Shown one piece after another: positions 26,129 through 34,126 of a stretch of DNA of 64,000 bases; position 1 is the stretch's first letter; each line of letters begins with the position of its first letter. Position numbers and translations under genes: made by a program. Source of the DNA: CAWCKS01 sp963796195 (lineage in GTDB: Bacteria > Pseudomonadota > Alphaproteobacteria > Rhizobiales > Xanthobacteraceae); NCBI GenBank assembly GCA_963796195.1, contig CAWCKS010000005.1:1-64000 (forward strand). The letters are read 5' to 3'. The notes under the pieces were generated by a model. The model saw nothing but the letters and a program-made list of their open reading frames with translations. It did not search any database and had not been told where the DNA came from.

Positions 26129-27310
26129 TCAGCCGATCCGCGCCTTGACGCGACGGACGGCGTGCAGCACGGCGCGCGCCGCGCTGTCGAGCCGGCGGTG
26201 CATGCGCAGCGTCATCAGGATCATCGCAAACATTGGATCGCCCGCGCGTAGCGGGATCAGGAGATCGCCGATCGCAAAACGCCCGCGCCAGATCGGATTG
26301 ATCATCGGGCTGTCCGCGGGCGCGGTCGAATTGACAAACTTGACCGACGGATCGGCGCACAAGTAGCGGGTCAGTTCGAGCGCAAGCTGAACGCCCGGCG
26401 AGAGTTTCGCAAATTGCTCGTCGGCCCCGAGCTTGAACCAGAACGCACGCTCATCGTGCTTCAGGATGATGCCGGCGGCGATTGGCGTCGTGCCAGCCGC
26501 AAGCACCGCGATCTCGCATTGGCCGCGCGCCGCCAATTCGACCGTGGCGCGGCGGACGAAGGCGGCATCGCCGTCATGCTGCACCAGCGCAGTTCCGCGC
26601 TTGCCCTTCCAGCCGCTGGCCTCGAGCGCGAGAAACGTCTCGACGGAGCGCCCGACGTCGTCGCGTGTTTTGGCGACGGTGAAACTGAGCGCACCCGCAT
26701 CACTCAAGCGATGGCGCTGGCGCCGTAGCTCCTTGAGCTTCTTTGCTCCGAGCGCGTCGCGCAGCAGCGTCTCGGCGTCATCAGTCGCATCGAGACAGGC
26801 CCGCGCGTAGCTGCGCAGCACGACCGGCGTCAGGCCATCGCGCGCGAGCGCGTCGCGGATCGCGCCGACGGCATGGCCCTCGAGCGGCACGTCGCGCAAC
26901 ACGATGGCACGCGCGCCCTTGGCGGCGGCATCGTCGAGCAGGGCGCGAGCGGCGCCGGCTGCGTCATCGCGCGCCAGCAATGGCGTATGCAGCGTACCGT
27001 AGGATTCGGCGGAGACCAGGACCGGCAGCGGTAGACGATAAGCACGCCAGGCGGAGACGACGGGCAGCAGCGCGACCAGGCCGCGCGCCGGCGCGAAGCC
27101 ACAGAGCGCGTCGACGTGGCTGCGGCCCCGCGCGCCGGCGTTGACCGCAAGCGCCCAGGGCGACAGGTAATAGCCGTTGGGTTCGATGGCGCACGAGGTG
27201 AGTTCATCCCATGCCGATGGCGCGACGTCGCTGAGCGCGGTCGCTGCGCGAGCGGCGCCGGATTCAGTCGGGGCGCGCTGGTGGCGCGCCATATCGGCAA
27301 TCTCGACCAT
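26129..27310 (-). CDS. GNAT-fold protein (BioF2-like/CelD-type acyltransferase)
   Basis: 393 residues. C-terminal two thirds match the pattern of BioF2-like/GNAT proteins associated with exopolysaccharide or cell-wall modification: LKELRRQRHRLSDAG, FLALEASGWKGKRGTAL, IAAGIILKHDERAFWFKLG. It should transfer an acyl group from CoA or an aminoacyl donor; substrate unknown. The N-terminal third is variable. Monocistronic, upstream of 15-nt tandem repeats. Confidence 0.7.
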   Translation of the reverse strand: MVEIADMARHQRAPTESGAARAATALSDVAPSAWDELTSCAIEPNGYYLSPWALAVNAGARGRSHVDALCGFAPARGLVALLPVVSAWRAYRLPLPVLVSAESYGTLHTPLLARDDAAGAARALLDDAAAKGARAIVLRDVPLEGHAVGAIRDALARDGLTPVVLRSYARACLDATDDAETLLRDALGAKKLKELRRQRHRLSDAGALSFTVAKTRDDVGRSVETFLALEASGWKGKRGTALVQHDGDAAFVRRATVELAARGQCEIAVLAAGTTPIAAGIILKHDERAFWFKLGADEQFAKLSPGVQLALELTRYLCADPSVKFVNSTAPADSPMINPIWRGRFAIGDLLIPLRAGDPMFAMILMTLRMHRRLDSAARAVLHAVRRVKARIG

Positions 27311-27362
27311 GCTTTCGTCGCGTCAGGCTGACACAATACGGCTTGATGGCTTGTGCCAGATC

Positions 27363-27407
27363 TCTGAACCCAAAATCTCCGAACCCAAAAATTCTGAACC
27401 AAACGTC
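27363..27407 (+). repeat. three tandem 15-nt repeats
   Basis: Units TCTGAACCCAAAATC, TCCGAACCCAAAAAT and TCTGAACCAAACGTC. A related triplet of 15-nt units lies in the opposite orientation at 30525-30569. Intergenic, upstream of the GNAT-fold gene. Confidence 0.7.
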
Positions 27408-27629
27408 TGCGACGTTTAGGCGAGAGATGGAAACATAATTTCTAAATCACCTCTTAAATTCGGCCGACTGCGTTAACGCGGCGCTAACCATGATGCGCTG
27501 GTCCGATGGTGAATTGCTCAAAACCGAGCCGGTAACTCTTTCCTTGCATTTGAGTGTCATGGTTTTGGCACGTTAGTGCCAATTTCGCTTGCCAGTGATT
27601 TCAAATACCAACCTGGACTGCCACTTCCC

Positions 27630-28046
27630 ATGAATGATGTCCGCGCACGTCTGCAGATGTCTGATGCCGAGATCGTCGAGCATTTCGCGCGTTTCGGTTA
27701 TCGGGTTTCGATCGCCCAGATCGCTTTCACCAGCGAACTGGTCAGTGATTTTCGCGAAGCACGCGCCAAGAAATGGTTCCGCGCCGGCGCTGTTCGCATC
27801 AACGAGCCCGGATTGCTGGTCATCGAGGAGGCGCAACCGCGCCCCGGCCAGCGCACCCGTGACATCGTGATCGTCAGCCTCGGCGCCACGCGCTGCGTCA
27901 TGGGGGTCGAGATCAAGCCCGGCGCCCCGCCACTGCGCGGCGGCGACACCGTGCACCCTTACTCCCGCACCATGGAATGGAGCAAGGAAGAGGCGAAGGC
28001 GAAGCCGGCCGGCAAGCCCGCGGCCAAGACGGCCGCGCGGGTCTGA
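27630..28046 (+). CDS. conserved hypothetical protein
   Basis: 138 residues from ATG 27630; the frame also allows GTG 27576. The N-terminal part is helical (DAEIVEHFARFGYRV), the middle beta-rich (AVRINEPGLLVIEEAQ, RDIVIVSLGATRCVMGVEI), and the end is a Lys/Ala-rich low-complexity tail. No signal peptide. Not recognised. Confidence 0.55.
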   Translation: MNDVRARLQMSDAEIVEHFARFGYRVSIAQIAFTSELVSDFREARAKKWFRAGAVRINEPGLLVIEEAQPRPGQRTRDIVIVSLGATRCVMGVEIKPGAPPLRGGDTVHPYSRTMEWSKEEAKAKPAGKPAAKTAARV

Positions 28047-28064
28047 CGCAGCCGCAGCAAGCCT

Positions 28065-28964
28065 CTACTTCTTCGCCGCAGCCGGAGCAGCGTTTGCGTC
28101 CGCCGACAGCGCCTGTTGCTGGCGCGCCAGCTCGGCCTTGAACTCCTTGTCGGCGGCATCGAGATAGGCGTGGAATTCGCCGGCCTTGATGAACGGGTTC
28201 AGCCAGCCGTCGTGGATCAGGGCGCGCTTGTCGTTCATCTTGAACATGTCGGGGTAGGGCGCGACGAACACATCGGCGATGATGCCGCGCGCCGTCGCAA
28301 ACGTCTTCTGATAGTCGTCGACGATGCCCGGCCGCGCCGAAGCGCCGACCAGCCTGTTGTCGCCGACGAAGGAGCCGCAATAGAAGATCACCGTGTGGTT
28401 CCACTTCTGCTCGCGCACCGGCACCGTCCAGCTGGTGCAGCCGGGCGTCGGTCCGGGCGTCAGACGCGCGACGAACAGCACGCCGCCCTTGGTGACCCTG
28501 GCGTCGACCAGGTTGAGCTTGTCGCCGTCGCCGACGACGCGGTCGACCTTGACGGCCTCGACGCCAAGCGCCGCGAGCCCGCCTTCGAGCAGCGGCTTGT
28601 CGGCCGCGCTGGCGACGATCTGGGCGCCGGTGTCCTTCTTGAATTTGGCGAGGCCGCCGGCGCGGTCGGGCGCGGCGCGGCTGGTCAGCAGATATTTGAT
28701 ATCGGCGAGCTGGAAGCCGAGTCTGGTGATGTTGGCTTCGACCAGCGGCACGGTCTCGGCAAGGCCGGTGTCGACAAGCACGCTGCCCTGGTCCGATGTC
28801 ACGAGGTATGACGCCGAGCCTTCGGTGCCGACATAGTAGACGTTGCCGATGATCTTGAACGGCTCGGTCGGCTTGGTCATCACATCCGGCGCCGGCGCTT
28901 GCGCAAGAGCCGGCGCGCTCGCGAGCGCGAGCAAGGCGACGACGAAGCCGGCGATTGATCTCAT
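28065..28964 (-). CDS. secreted metallo-beta-lactamase-fold protein without zinc ligands
   Basis: 299 residues with a signal peptide (cleavage near ALAQA) and full-length subclass-B3-like fold: VYYVGTEGSASYLVTSDQG, VDTGLAETVPLVEANI, LTPGPTPGCTSWTVPV. Where the family has HxHxDH this protein has SRAAPDRAGG, so all three His are replaced and only the Asp stays. GHTPG has become GPTPG, and the late HPDMF has become YPDMF. With no zinc ligand His left it cannot be an ordinary hydrolase. Possibly a ligand-binding pseudoenzyme in the periplasm. Start ATG 28964 chosen by signal peptide. Confidence 0.8.
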   Translation of the reverse strand: MRSIAGFVVALLALASAPALAQAPAPDVMTKPTEPFKIIGNVYYVGTEGSASYLVTSDQGSVLVDTGLAETVPLVEANITRLGFQLADIKYLLTSRAAPDRAGGLAKFKKDTGAQIVASAADKPLLEGGLAALGVEAVKVDRVVGDGDKLNLVDARVTKGGVLFVARLTPGPTPGCTSWTVPVREQKWNHTVIFYCGSFVGDNRLVGASARPGIVDDYQKTFATARGIIADVFVAPYPDMFKMNDKRALIHDGWLNPFIKAGEFHAYLDAADKEFKAELARQQQALSADANAAPAAAKK

Positions 28965-29108
28965 GGCGTCTCCTGCGCGATCGCGCGTGCGAATATCGCA
29001 ACACCAATCATACTCTGATCCGCCCGGCCACAACAGGGCGCGACCAGATCACACTGCGGCGAGGTGACGCTTGCCCTGGCTGGTGACTTGTCCGTCGACT
29101 TGTCCGTT

Positions 29109-29408
29109 TTATTTGGCCGGTTGCTTGGCCTTGTCGGCCTTGGTCGCGGTCTTGGCGCTATCGCTGCGCACGCCGCCCCACGGATCGTATTTTTCCTTCG
29201 AGTCCGGAATCTTTTGCAGTGCTTCCTGGTAGGCCTTCTCGTCGACCTTGGGCTTCACCTCTTCTTTCTTGTAGTCGTTTGCGCCTTTGTGGCCGCGGCC
29301 GCCCTTCACCTCGCCCGGCGCGCCCTGAGCGAAGCCTTGGGCATTGGCCGCACCCTGGGCCGCACACGCGAAACTGACAAGCAACGCGGCCGCCAAAATC
29401 CGTTTCAT
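29109..29408 (-). CDS. small secreted Lys-rich hypothetical protein
   Basis: 99 residues. Signal peptide MKRILAAALLVSFACAAQGAANAQ, then a hydrophilic, probably disordered mature part rich in Gly, Lys and Glu (VKGGRGHKGANDYKKEE; KIPDSKEKYDPWGGVR). Small exported proteins with a DPWGGVR-like C-terminal motif are common in this family of bacteria; function unknown. Upstream of the beta-lactamase-fold gene on the same strand but separated by 144 bp. Confidence 0.65.
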   Translation of the reverse strand: MKRILAAALLVSFACAAQGAANAQGFAQGAPGEVKGGRGHKGANDYKKEEVKPKVDEKAYQEALQKIPDSKEKYDPWGGVRSDSAKTATKADKAKQPAK

Positions 29409-29442
29409 CGGTCACTCCAACTCAGCACGGGATCGCTGCCAA

Positions 29443-29512
29443 AGCATGATTCGGAAAAGCATGCCCTCGACTTGATCGGGGGTGGATACCGGTTTTCCGA
29501 GAAGATCATGCT
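29443..29512. repeat. AGCATGAT...ATCATGCT hairpin repeat
   Basis: Ends AGCATGAT (29443-29450) and ATCATGCT (29505-29512) are inverted, with inner CGGAAAA/TTTTCCG arms. Related to the hairpin at 13879-13913. A further GCATGATCCC follows at ~29545. Intergenic dispersed repeat. Confidence 0.55.
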
Positions 29513-29658
29513 CAATCAAAGGCTAAAGCGCGATGGCGATTTAGCATGATCCCATCGCGCTTTACGATTTTATCCGAAAGCAAGGCATCGCAAAGGCCAT
29601 TTGATGAGTGGAGCGGCGTTTTGCCTGGCTGACCCGGCGGCCGGCCCATGGCAAGGCG

Positions 29659-29913
29659 TTATGGCACGGCGTGCAGGCCGAATTCCCTGATGGCGTCGTC
29701 AAGGATCTTCGCGGCCTGGGTGCGCTCGACATTGGTGTAATGCCAGGTTCCGAGTTCGCCATCGTCGTCGAGTGCCCGGACGAAATAGCGTGCTCCAGTC
29801 GCGGTCTTGCCGGTCTTCCGGCTGACCCGGGCCACTCCGGAGATGTCGGCGTAGACCCATTCGGGATCTTTCGGCCAGGGCTTCCACTCGAGCGTATCGA
29901 GGACGTCAGGCAT
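29659..29913 (-). CDS. small hypothetical protein
   Basis: 84 residues from ATG 29913. Acidic, Trp-rich N-terminus (LEWKPWPKDPEWVYADI), then basic segment RVSRKTGKTATGARYFVRAL, then WHYTNVERTQAAKIL. The size and mixed alpha/beta pattern suggest a single compact domain. The open frame extends upstream to 30243 but without coding character. Not recognised. Confidence 0.5.
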   Translation of the reverse strand: MPDVLDTLEWKPWPKDPEWVYADISGVARVSRKTGKTATGARYFVRALDDDGELGTWHYTNVERTQAAKILDDAIREFGLHAVP

Positions 29914-30169
29914 GCCAGCTCCGGCGAGACATGTGTGGACGATATCTACCCATACGCGTCTGTGGATAAGTCCTATCTGATTCTTGCGCGAAGCGAACGC
30001 CCTCCGGATGTCACCTGCCATCGAATTGCGGAGGGGGGGCACACGACACCGCCGACACGACACTGCCTCCTGCGTGTTGATGCAGTGCGGCTGACAGCTT
30101 CGGCTGGTTTCAGTCTCGCTCCGGTTCCCGACGCCTGAGCCGGGAAGATCGGGAGCACGGACGTTCCCG

Positions 30170-30370
30170 TCAGTCCGGCCCTGCCTCCCGATCGCGCGCG
30201 CCGTTCGGCGGACCGATCGCGGGCCTGGGCTCGTCGGTTCCATCGGCGGATCGGTGGTCGAAATCGGCGGCCATGAAGGTCAGGCGATCGGCGATCGTCG
30301 GGTTCCTTGTCACGCGGACCATCTTGCGGAGCGTCGTTGCTTGCCGCTTGAAATAGTCTTTGGTGATCAT
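30170..30370 (-). CDS. small conserved hypothetical protein
   Basis: 66 residues starting MITKDYFKRQATTLRKMV. The first half is a basic amphipathic helix pair (RVTRNPTIADRLTFMAADF), the rest is low-complexity. Short proteins with this beginning are frequent in Bradyrhizobium-like genomes as far as I remember; I know no function. Confidence 0.5.
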   Translation of the reverse strand: MITKDYFKRQATTLRKMVRVTRNPTIADRLTFMAADFDHRSADGTDEPRPAIGPPNGARDREAGPD

Positions 30371-30790
30371 GCGCGTCCCCACGCCTCTTGCGATCCCCCA
30401 GCTCTCGGCATGATTCACGAGGCGCCAGATCGTTCCGAAGGAACTGTCTAAAAGTGGACCGTTGTGGGCGCGCGGCCACAGTGAGGCGCGCACACAGGCC
30501 GCGTCTCACGATATGACGGGCGCTGGGCTCGGAATGCTTGGGCTTGGAATACCTGGGCCTGGAATAAACGAGGCCGCCAGCTCGGGTGGGGCTTATCTGC
30601 TCATCAGATGCTGCGCGCCGCGAGCGGCGCGGACCAGCGTCAGGATCGGCAACGGCCACAGCACGACACGAATCCAATGCAGGGTCCAATAGCGGGCGTT
30701 GCGACTCATTTGGTGGCGCTCCGTCTTGTGCGCTGAGCATATCAACAAATGGTGCCAGCCTCTCAAATCAGGAGGCCGTAACCGTGCTTG
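30371..30790. other. 420-bp intergenic region with tandem repeats
   Basis: Contains the three 15-nt units at 30525-30569. No convincing gene. The remainder shows no strong hairpin or promoter I can point to. Confidence 0.4.
30525..30569 (-). repeat. three tandem 15-nt repeats, inverted relative to 27363-27407
   Basis: Plus-strand units GGGCTCGGAATGCTT, GGGCTTGGAATACCT and GGGCCTGGAATAAAC; read on the minus strand they have the form ATTCCNRGCCCA, close to the TCYGAACCCAAAA unit at 27363. Confidence 0.65.
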
Positions 30791-31009
30791 CTATTCTGAC
30801 AGCGCTCGCGCGATCCGGACAAGGCCAGCGTCGATATGGGCGATCTGGCTCTGCAGGCTCTCGATCACCAGCTGCGCATCCAGCGTGCCGATCACCGTGC
30901 CGCATCCGGCACACTGCAGGACGGGAACAGTGCGTTGCTCGCCCAGCGGCGTGACCAGGCCACGCTCAAAGGTGTGTCCCGAACATTTCGCACAGGTCGA
31001 TACGGCCAT
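30791..31009 (-). CDS. small zinc-ribbon protein
   Basis: 72 residues. Two C-x2-C knuckles (STCAKCSGH and LQCAGCGTV) separated by ~20 residues form a probable zinc ribbon at residues 5-40; the rest is a coiled helix (VIESLQSQIAHIDAGLVRIAR). Start ATG 31009. It could bind nucleic acid or act as a small adaptor; no partner is visible. Confidence 0.6.
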   Translation of the reverse strand: MAVSTCAKCSGHTFERGLVTPLGEQRTVPVLQCAGCGTVIGTLDAQLVIESLQSQIAHIDAGLVRIARALSE

Positions 31010-31109
31010 TTGCAAGCTCTCTGCATTGGTTGGCGCAAGAATATCAAAAGAGATAAGGGCTCCCCTTGCGGCGGCTAGTGGTGAGAATCTAACAGATCGA
31101 ATCCCTCTG

Positions 31110-31249
31110 GTCGTCCCCGCGCACGCGGGGACCCATACGCCGCAGCGATATTGGGACGACGGGCCAAAGTGAAGTGAGCAGCCATTTGACTGGGTCCACG
31201 CACGACAACAAGCGCAGGGAGTATGGGTCCCCGCGTGCGCGGGGACGAC
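31110..31249. repeat. 140-bp element with 29-bp inverted ends
   Basis: GTCGTCCCCGCGCACGCGGG... at 31110 and its perfect inverse ending at 31249, 29 bp each. Same length as 12701-12840 and the same order of parts, but with compensating changes in the loop (GCAC/GTGC instead of AAAG/CTTT), which keeps the hairpins intact. Confidence 0.75.
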
Positions 31250-31373
31250 TATCCGTGCGGACTGAAGTGTCTGATTTTCACCACTGGAATAGCGGGTCGG
31301 GTTGGTTGCTTGAATCACAAGACCCGGAGCCTCGCGTGAAAAGAGGCTGCCAACCGAGAAGGCCCTTGCTTCG

Positions 31374-31538
31374 TCAGCTGAGACCGCGGACTGCAGCTAT
31401 GAGCAGAGCAGCGACAACACCGAGCGCGACGGCGGGGACCAGTCCCTTCAGCAGCCCTCGCGGACTGATCGTAAAGCCCGCGGCAAATATCGCGAGGCCG
31501 GCCACCACAGTCGCAATGTGGATCAGGGTCGAGGTCAT
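31374..31538 (-). CDS. small two-helix membrane protein
   Basis: 54 residues: MTSTLIHIATVVAGLAIFAA forms TM1, a short basic turn SPRGLLKG follows, and LVPAVALGVVAALLIAAVRG forms TM2. AAGAGAG precedes the ATG closely. Too short for most gene callers. Function unknown; the hairpin topology resembles many small bacterial membrane proteins. Confidence 0.5.
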   Translation of the reverse strand: MTSTLIHIATVVAGLAIFAAGFTISPRGLLKGLVPAVALGVVAALLIAAVRGLS

Positions 31539-31804
31539 CTCTCTTGCCCTTGCGCTGTCAGGCTTTCGTGCCGCTCAGTTGAACGGACGGTCGATCGGAT
31601 TCAAATCAAGGCCGCTCCCAGAACTAAACTCGGCCACTGAGGGTTGAACCGGGCCAGCCAACAGTGTGCTGTCCCAGTGAGGCACGGGGGACATCAGATG
31701 AGACCCAGCACTTTCCTTGATTTTCGGTCCGGGAAACTACTACCCCGCGATAAGCGGGGGGAGGGTCGCCAGATGGAAAGCTGCACCCGAATACTGAGGC
31801 GGCC

Positions 31805-31999
31805 TTAAGCGGCGTCGTTATCGTTGGCTCTGGCTCGCGCGGCCATTGCGCTTTCGATGTCGCGCGCCATCGCCTTGAGCTGGACGGCGAGCTTCGCGAA
31901 GAAGGCGCGCTTCTTCAGGTCGGTCGCCAGGTTCGCAATCAGCTCGCAATCCTCGGCTTCAAGCCGGAGTTTCTCGAGCTTTGCCTTGAGGTCTTGCAT
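31805..31999 (-). CDS. small coiled-coil hypothetical protein
   Basis: 64 residues from ATG 31999 (MQDLKAKLEKLRLEAEDCEL...). Highly helical with heptad-like Leu/Ala spacing and a basic end (MAARARANDND). The frame is open upstream to 32086 but that part is weak. Function unknown. Confidence 0.5.
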   Translation of the reverse strand: MQDLKAKLEKLRLEAEDCELIANLATDLKKRAFFAKLAVQLKAMARDIESAMAARARANDNDAA

Positions 32000-32254
32000 G
32001 GCAGTCGTTCCGCTTGCCAAACGGTCGAGTGCAATAGTGGAGCGTTTGCAGAAATAGTTCTGTTCAGTTTCCGACTCAAGGATCAACTAAACTCAGGACC
32101 GGGTAACCCTTGAATTGGGACACTGGGGCTCGGCATGCGGCCAGCACCAAATTCACGGTGCTGGGCCCGTTAGCCCTTCCTCCGTCAAAACGGGGCAAAT
32201 CCACTGATTGAAAAAGGAGCCGCCGGCTCTAGGGTGAGGCCCTTCGAGAGAGGC

Positions 32255-32395
32255 ATGCAGCACATGAAGTACATCATTGCCGTGATCTTGCTCGCCGTTG
32301 CGATCGGCGCTTGGGGCTCCGCGTTTGCGATTTACTACGGCGGGACGTCGCTGGGAACCTACTCCGACGCGCCCTGCAGCAGGGCGGGCTGCTAA
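32255..32395 (+). CDS. small single-pass membrane protein
   Basis: 46 residues. A hydrophobic stretch YIIAVILLAVAIGAWGSAFA is followed by a polar tail with two Cys (DAPCSRAGC). GAGAG lies just before the ATG; a second in-frame ATG is at 32264. Could also be a signal peptide with a short mature peptide. Confidence 0.45.
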   Translation: MQHMKYIIAVILLAVAIGAWGSAFAIYYGGTSLGTYSDAPCSRAGC

Positions 32396-32478
32396 AAGCG
32401 GGGCAGGGCCTTTACGATTCCAGCCGGTGGCGGATCTGAAAAAGGGGCCAACCCCCGCGGCCAACACCCAGGATTTCG

Positions 32479-32826
32479 ATGTCCAGGCGGATCGACAAGT
32501 CGTGGCTGGTCTTTGCGAGCATCGAGAATCGCGAACACGACAGGTGCGTGGATTTCTTTTCCCGTCCGGACGCCACCTTCGGATTCGAGGAGTTCAGGCG
32601 CGACCCCGAGGATCGCGGCACCTGGACGCCGGTTCAGTATTATTCCGGTGCGGCCTTCGCGGCGGCGGACGCTGCCTATGATGCGGCGGAGCGCGCGCGG
32701 TCCCGTGGCTGGCCCCGTTGCTCCGATCACTGCGGCGGCAACCAAACCAGGACACTGGCGGATTCAACTCAGGACACTGCGGGTCAAATCCGGACAGCAC
32801 CCAAATTCCGGTACTGGCCGAAATAG
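32479..32826 (+). CDS. hypothetical protein, probably out of frame at its end
   Basis: 115 residues as read. The first ~75 (MSRRIDKSWLVFASIENR, RDPEDRGTWTPVQYYSG) look like a real compact domain. After AAERA the amino acids become Arg/Cys-rich and run into the repeat array at 32749. In another frame the tail reads AVPWLAPLLRSLRRQ, which fits the preceding helix better, so a 2-base expansion of a CGCGCG run near 32695 is possible. Function unknown. Confidence 0.45.
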   Translation: MSRRIDKSWLVFASIENREHDRCVDFFSRPDATFGFEEFRRDPEDRGTWTPVQYYSGAAFAAADAAYDAAERARSRGWPRCSDHCGGNQTRTLADSTQDTAGQIRTAPKFRYWPK

Positions 32827-32857
32827 GCCATTCGCTGAATTAAAAGTAGGCCACTAG
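32749..32857. repeat. array of AGGACACT/GGCCACT units (IS21-end-like)
   Basis: AGGACACT at 32749 and 32771 (22 bp apart), GGACAGCACCCAAATTCC from 32792, then ACTGGCC, AATAGGCCA and TAGGCCACTAG ending at 32857. The same order, with the same first 22-bp step, recurs at 36732-36931. Multiple short repeats with this spacing are typical of IS21-family ends, where the transposase binds. No istA or istB gene is present. Confidence 0.5.
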
Positions 32858-32863
32858 CACAAC

Positions 32864-33611
32864 TTATTTGACCGGCGGCTGTTTCACCGGCGCAAGGTTA
32901 CAAATGATGCCAACAGATTTGTCGCGGTAGGCTTCGCAAAAATCTTCTTTCGCCCAAAGCCAGAGGTAGATGCAGAGTGGAATTGCAATGACGCTTGCTA
33001 CGGCGCCGACTGTCACAACGATGTCCAGAACTCTTATTTTGCTCCTGGCGCGGATCAATTCGATGTTAAGGCGAGATTGCGTTTCTCTCGCACTTACTTC
33101 TGCTTCAACGAGTCGTTGTATGAGACGCCTGCAGAATGGGGAAATGGACTGTGCGCAGTGCCAAATAGTTTGCGGCCCGCCTGTCGTAATGTTCTCGCGC
33201 GTCAGCGATTAGTCCTAAACATTCATCACGCTTCTGCTTCAAGAATGGAAATTCAGGGTACAAAATTGCGATCGTTGATGTTCCAAACTCCTCGTCAAGA
33301 TCGCTTATCAATATGTCAAAATATCCTACGATCGAGTCCCAGATATCGTGTTCGGAATTTAAGAAATACTGTTCAGCGATAATGAGCCGTTTCGTAATGA
33401 TATGCTTTTCAGAATCACTAAGTGGCGACCTGTCAAAAAGTCGCTGAGCGTTAAAAAGTTGCCGTGCGGCATACCGCAATTCGTTCATTGCGGGAATTAT
33501 TGCCTTCTTGTTGATTTGCTCCGCACGCTTGATCCAAAATTCGATCGTGCGAAAATGAACTAAAAGGCGCGCAAAATCTTCATTTGCGCGCCTACGAAAC
33601 TCTTGATCCAT
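32864..33611 (-). CDS. coiled-coil protein with C-terminal membrane anchor, split by a +1 frame shift
   Basis: Two frames join well. The first (33611 to 33105) is helical: EFRRRANEDFARLLVHFRT, ISDLDEEFGTSTIAIL. After ~33170, shifting one base gives RRLIQRLVEAEVSARETQSRL, a heptad-rich coiled coil, then a TM segment VVTVGAVASVIAIPLCIYLWLW and a short tail ending KQPPVK at 32864. Joined length about 248 residues. Base composition is more AT-rich than the chromosomal genes, suggesting acquisition. No known domain; alternatively two separate small genes. Confidence 0.5.
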
Positions 33612-33643
33612 GACAAGCTTAGGGCGCGACGGCCCTCCCCGAA

Positions 33644-33859
33644 TTATTTTTTTGATCTAGAGCGCTTTGCTTCCCTTGCGTCTAAATCATCTCGGGTAAT
33701 GAAATGACCAAGCTTGATATTCACATTCCCACGAGAAAAACGCTGCGCAACAGCGTGGCCGATTTCGTCATGATGAGTATTGACCTCAGCTTCAATCTCA
33801 GGGCGTGTCTTATGGGGATGCCTTCGCGCCAAAGCGCGATCAATTAGTGCTTTCAACAT
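33644..33859 (-). CDS. small hypothetical protein
   Basis: 71 residues from ATG 33859, which has GGAGG six bases upstream. MLKALIDRALARRHPHKTR suggests a basic helix; the end is DLDAREAKRSRSKK, highly charged. Part of the AT-richer mobile patch. Could be a small DNA-binding or accessory protein, not recognised. Confidence 0.5.
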   Translation of the reverse strand: MLKALIDRALARRHPHKTRPEIEAEVNTHHDEIGHAVAQRFSRGNVNIKLGHFITRDDLDAREAKRSRSKK

Positions 33860-34126
33860 GGCAGCCTCCAAACGGGTGTGTTACATTGCCTGTGCCGACC
33901 TCAATCGGTTCTTCCCAAGCAGTACGCCCCCGCTCCCCCCGAATCAAAAAAAGCCGTGCCATATATAGGCGGTCATTTCCCACGTCAAGACATATAGTGT
34001 CTCGGAATCGCGCTATCCACATAGGTACACCCTACATTCGGTAAAGTCGTTAACGGTACCTACCAAATCGTGTGTAAAACTGCCTTTATTCGTACCCGCT
34101 ATCCACAGGGCGCCTGAGGCAGGCGG

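Noticed and set aside
31110..31249. Possible CRISPR-like repeats (GTCGTCCCCGCG...GGGGACCCAT copies)
   Set aside because: Only two copies, arranged as an inverted pair with an 82-bp middle; no regular spacers and no cas genes.
33644..33859. Toxin-antitoxin pair with the neighbouring gene
   Set aside because: No toxin or antitoxin motif, and the genes do not overlap or couple in the usual way.
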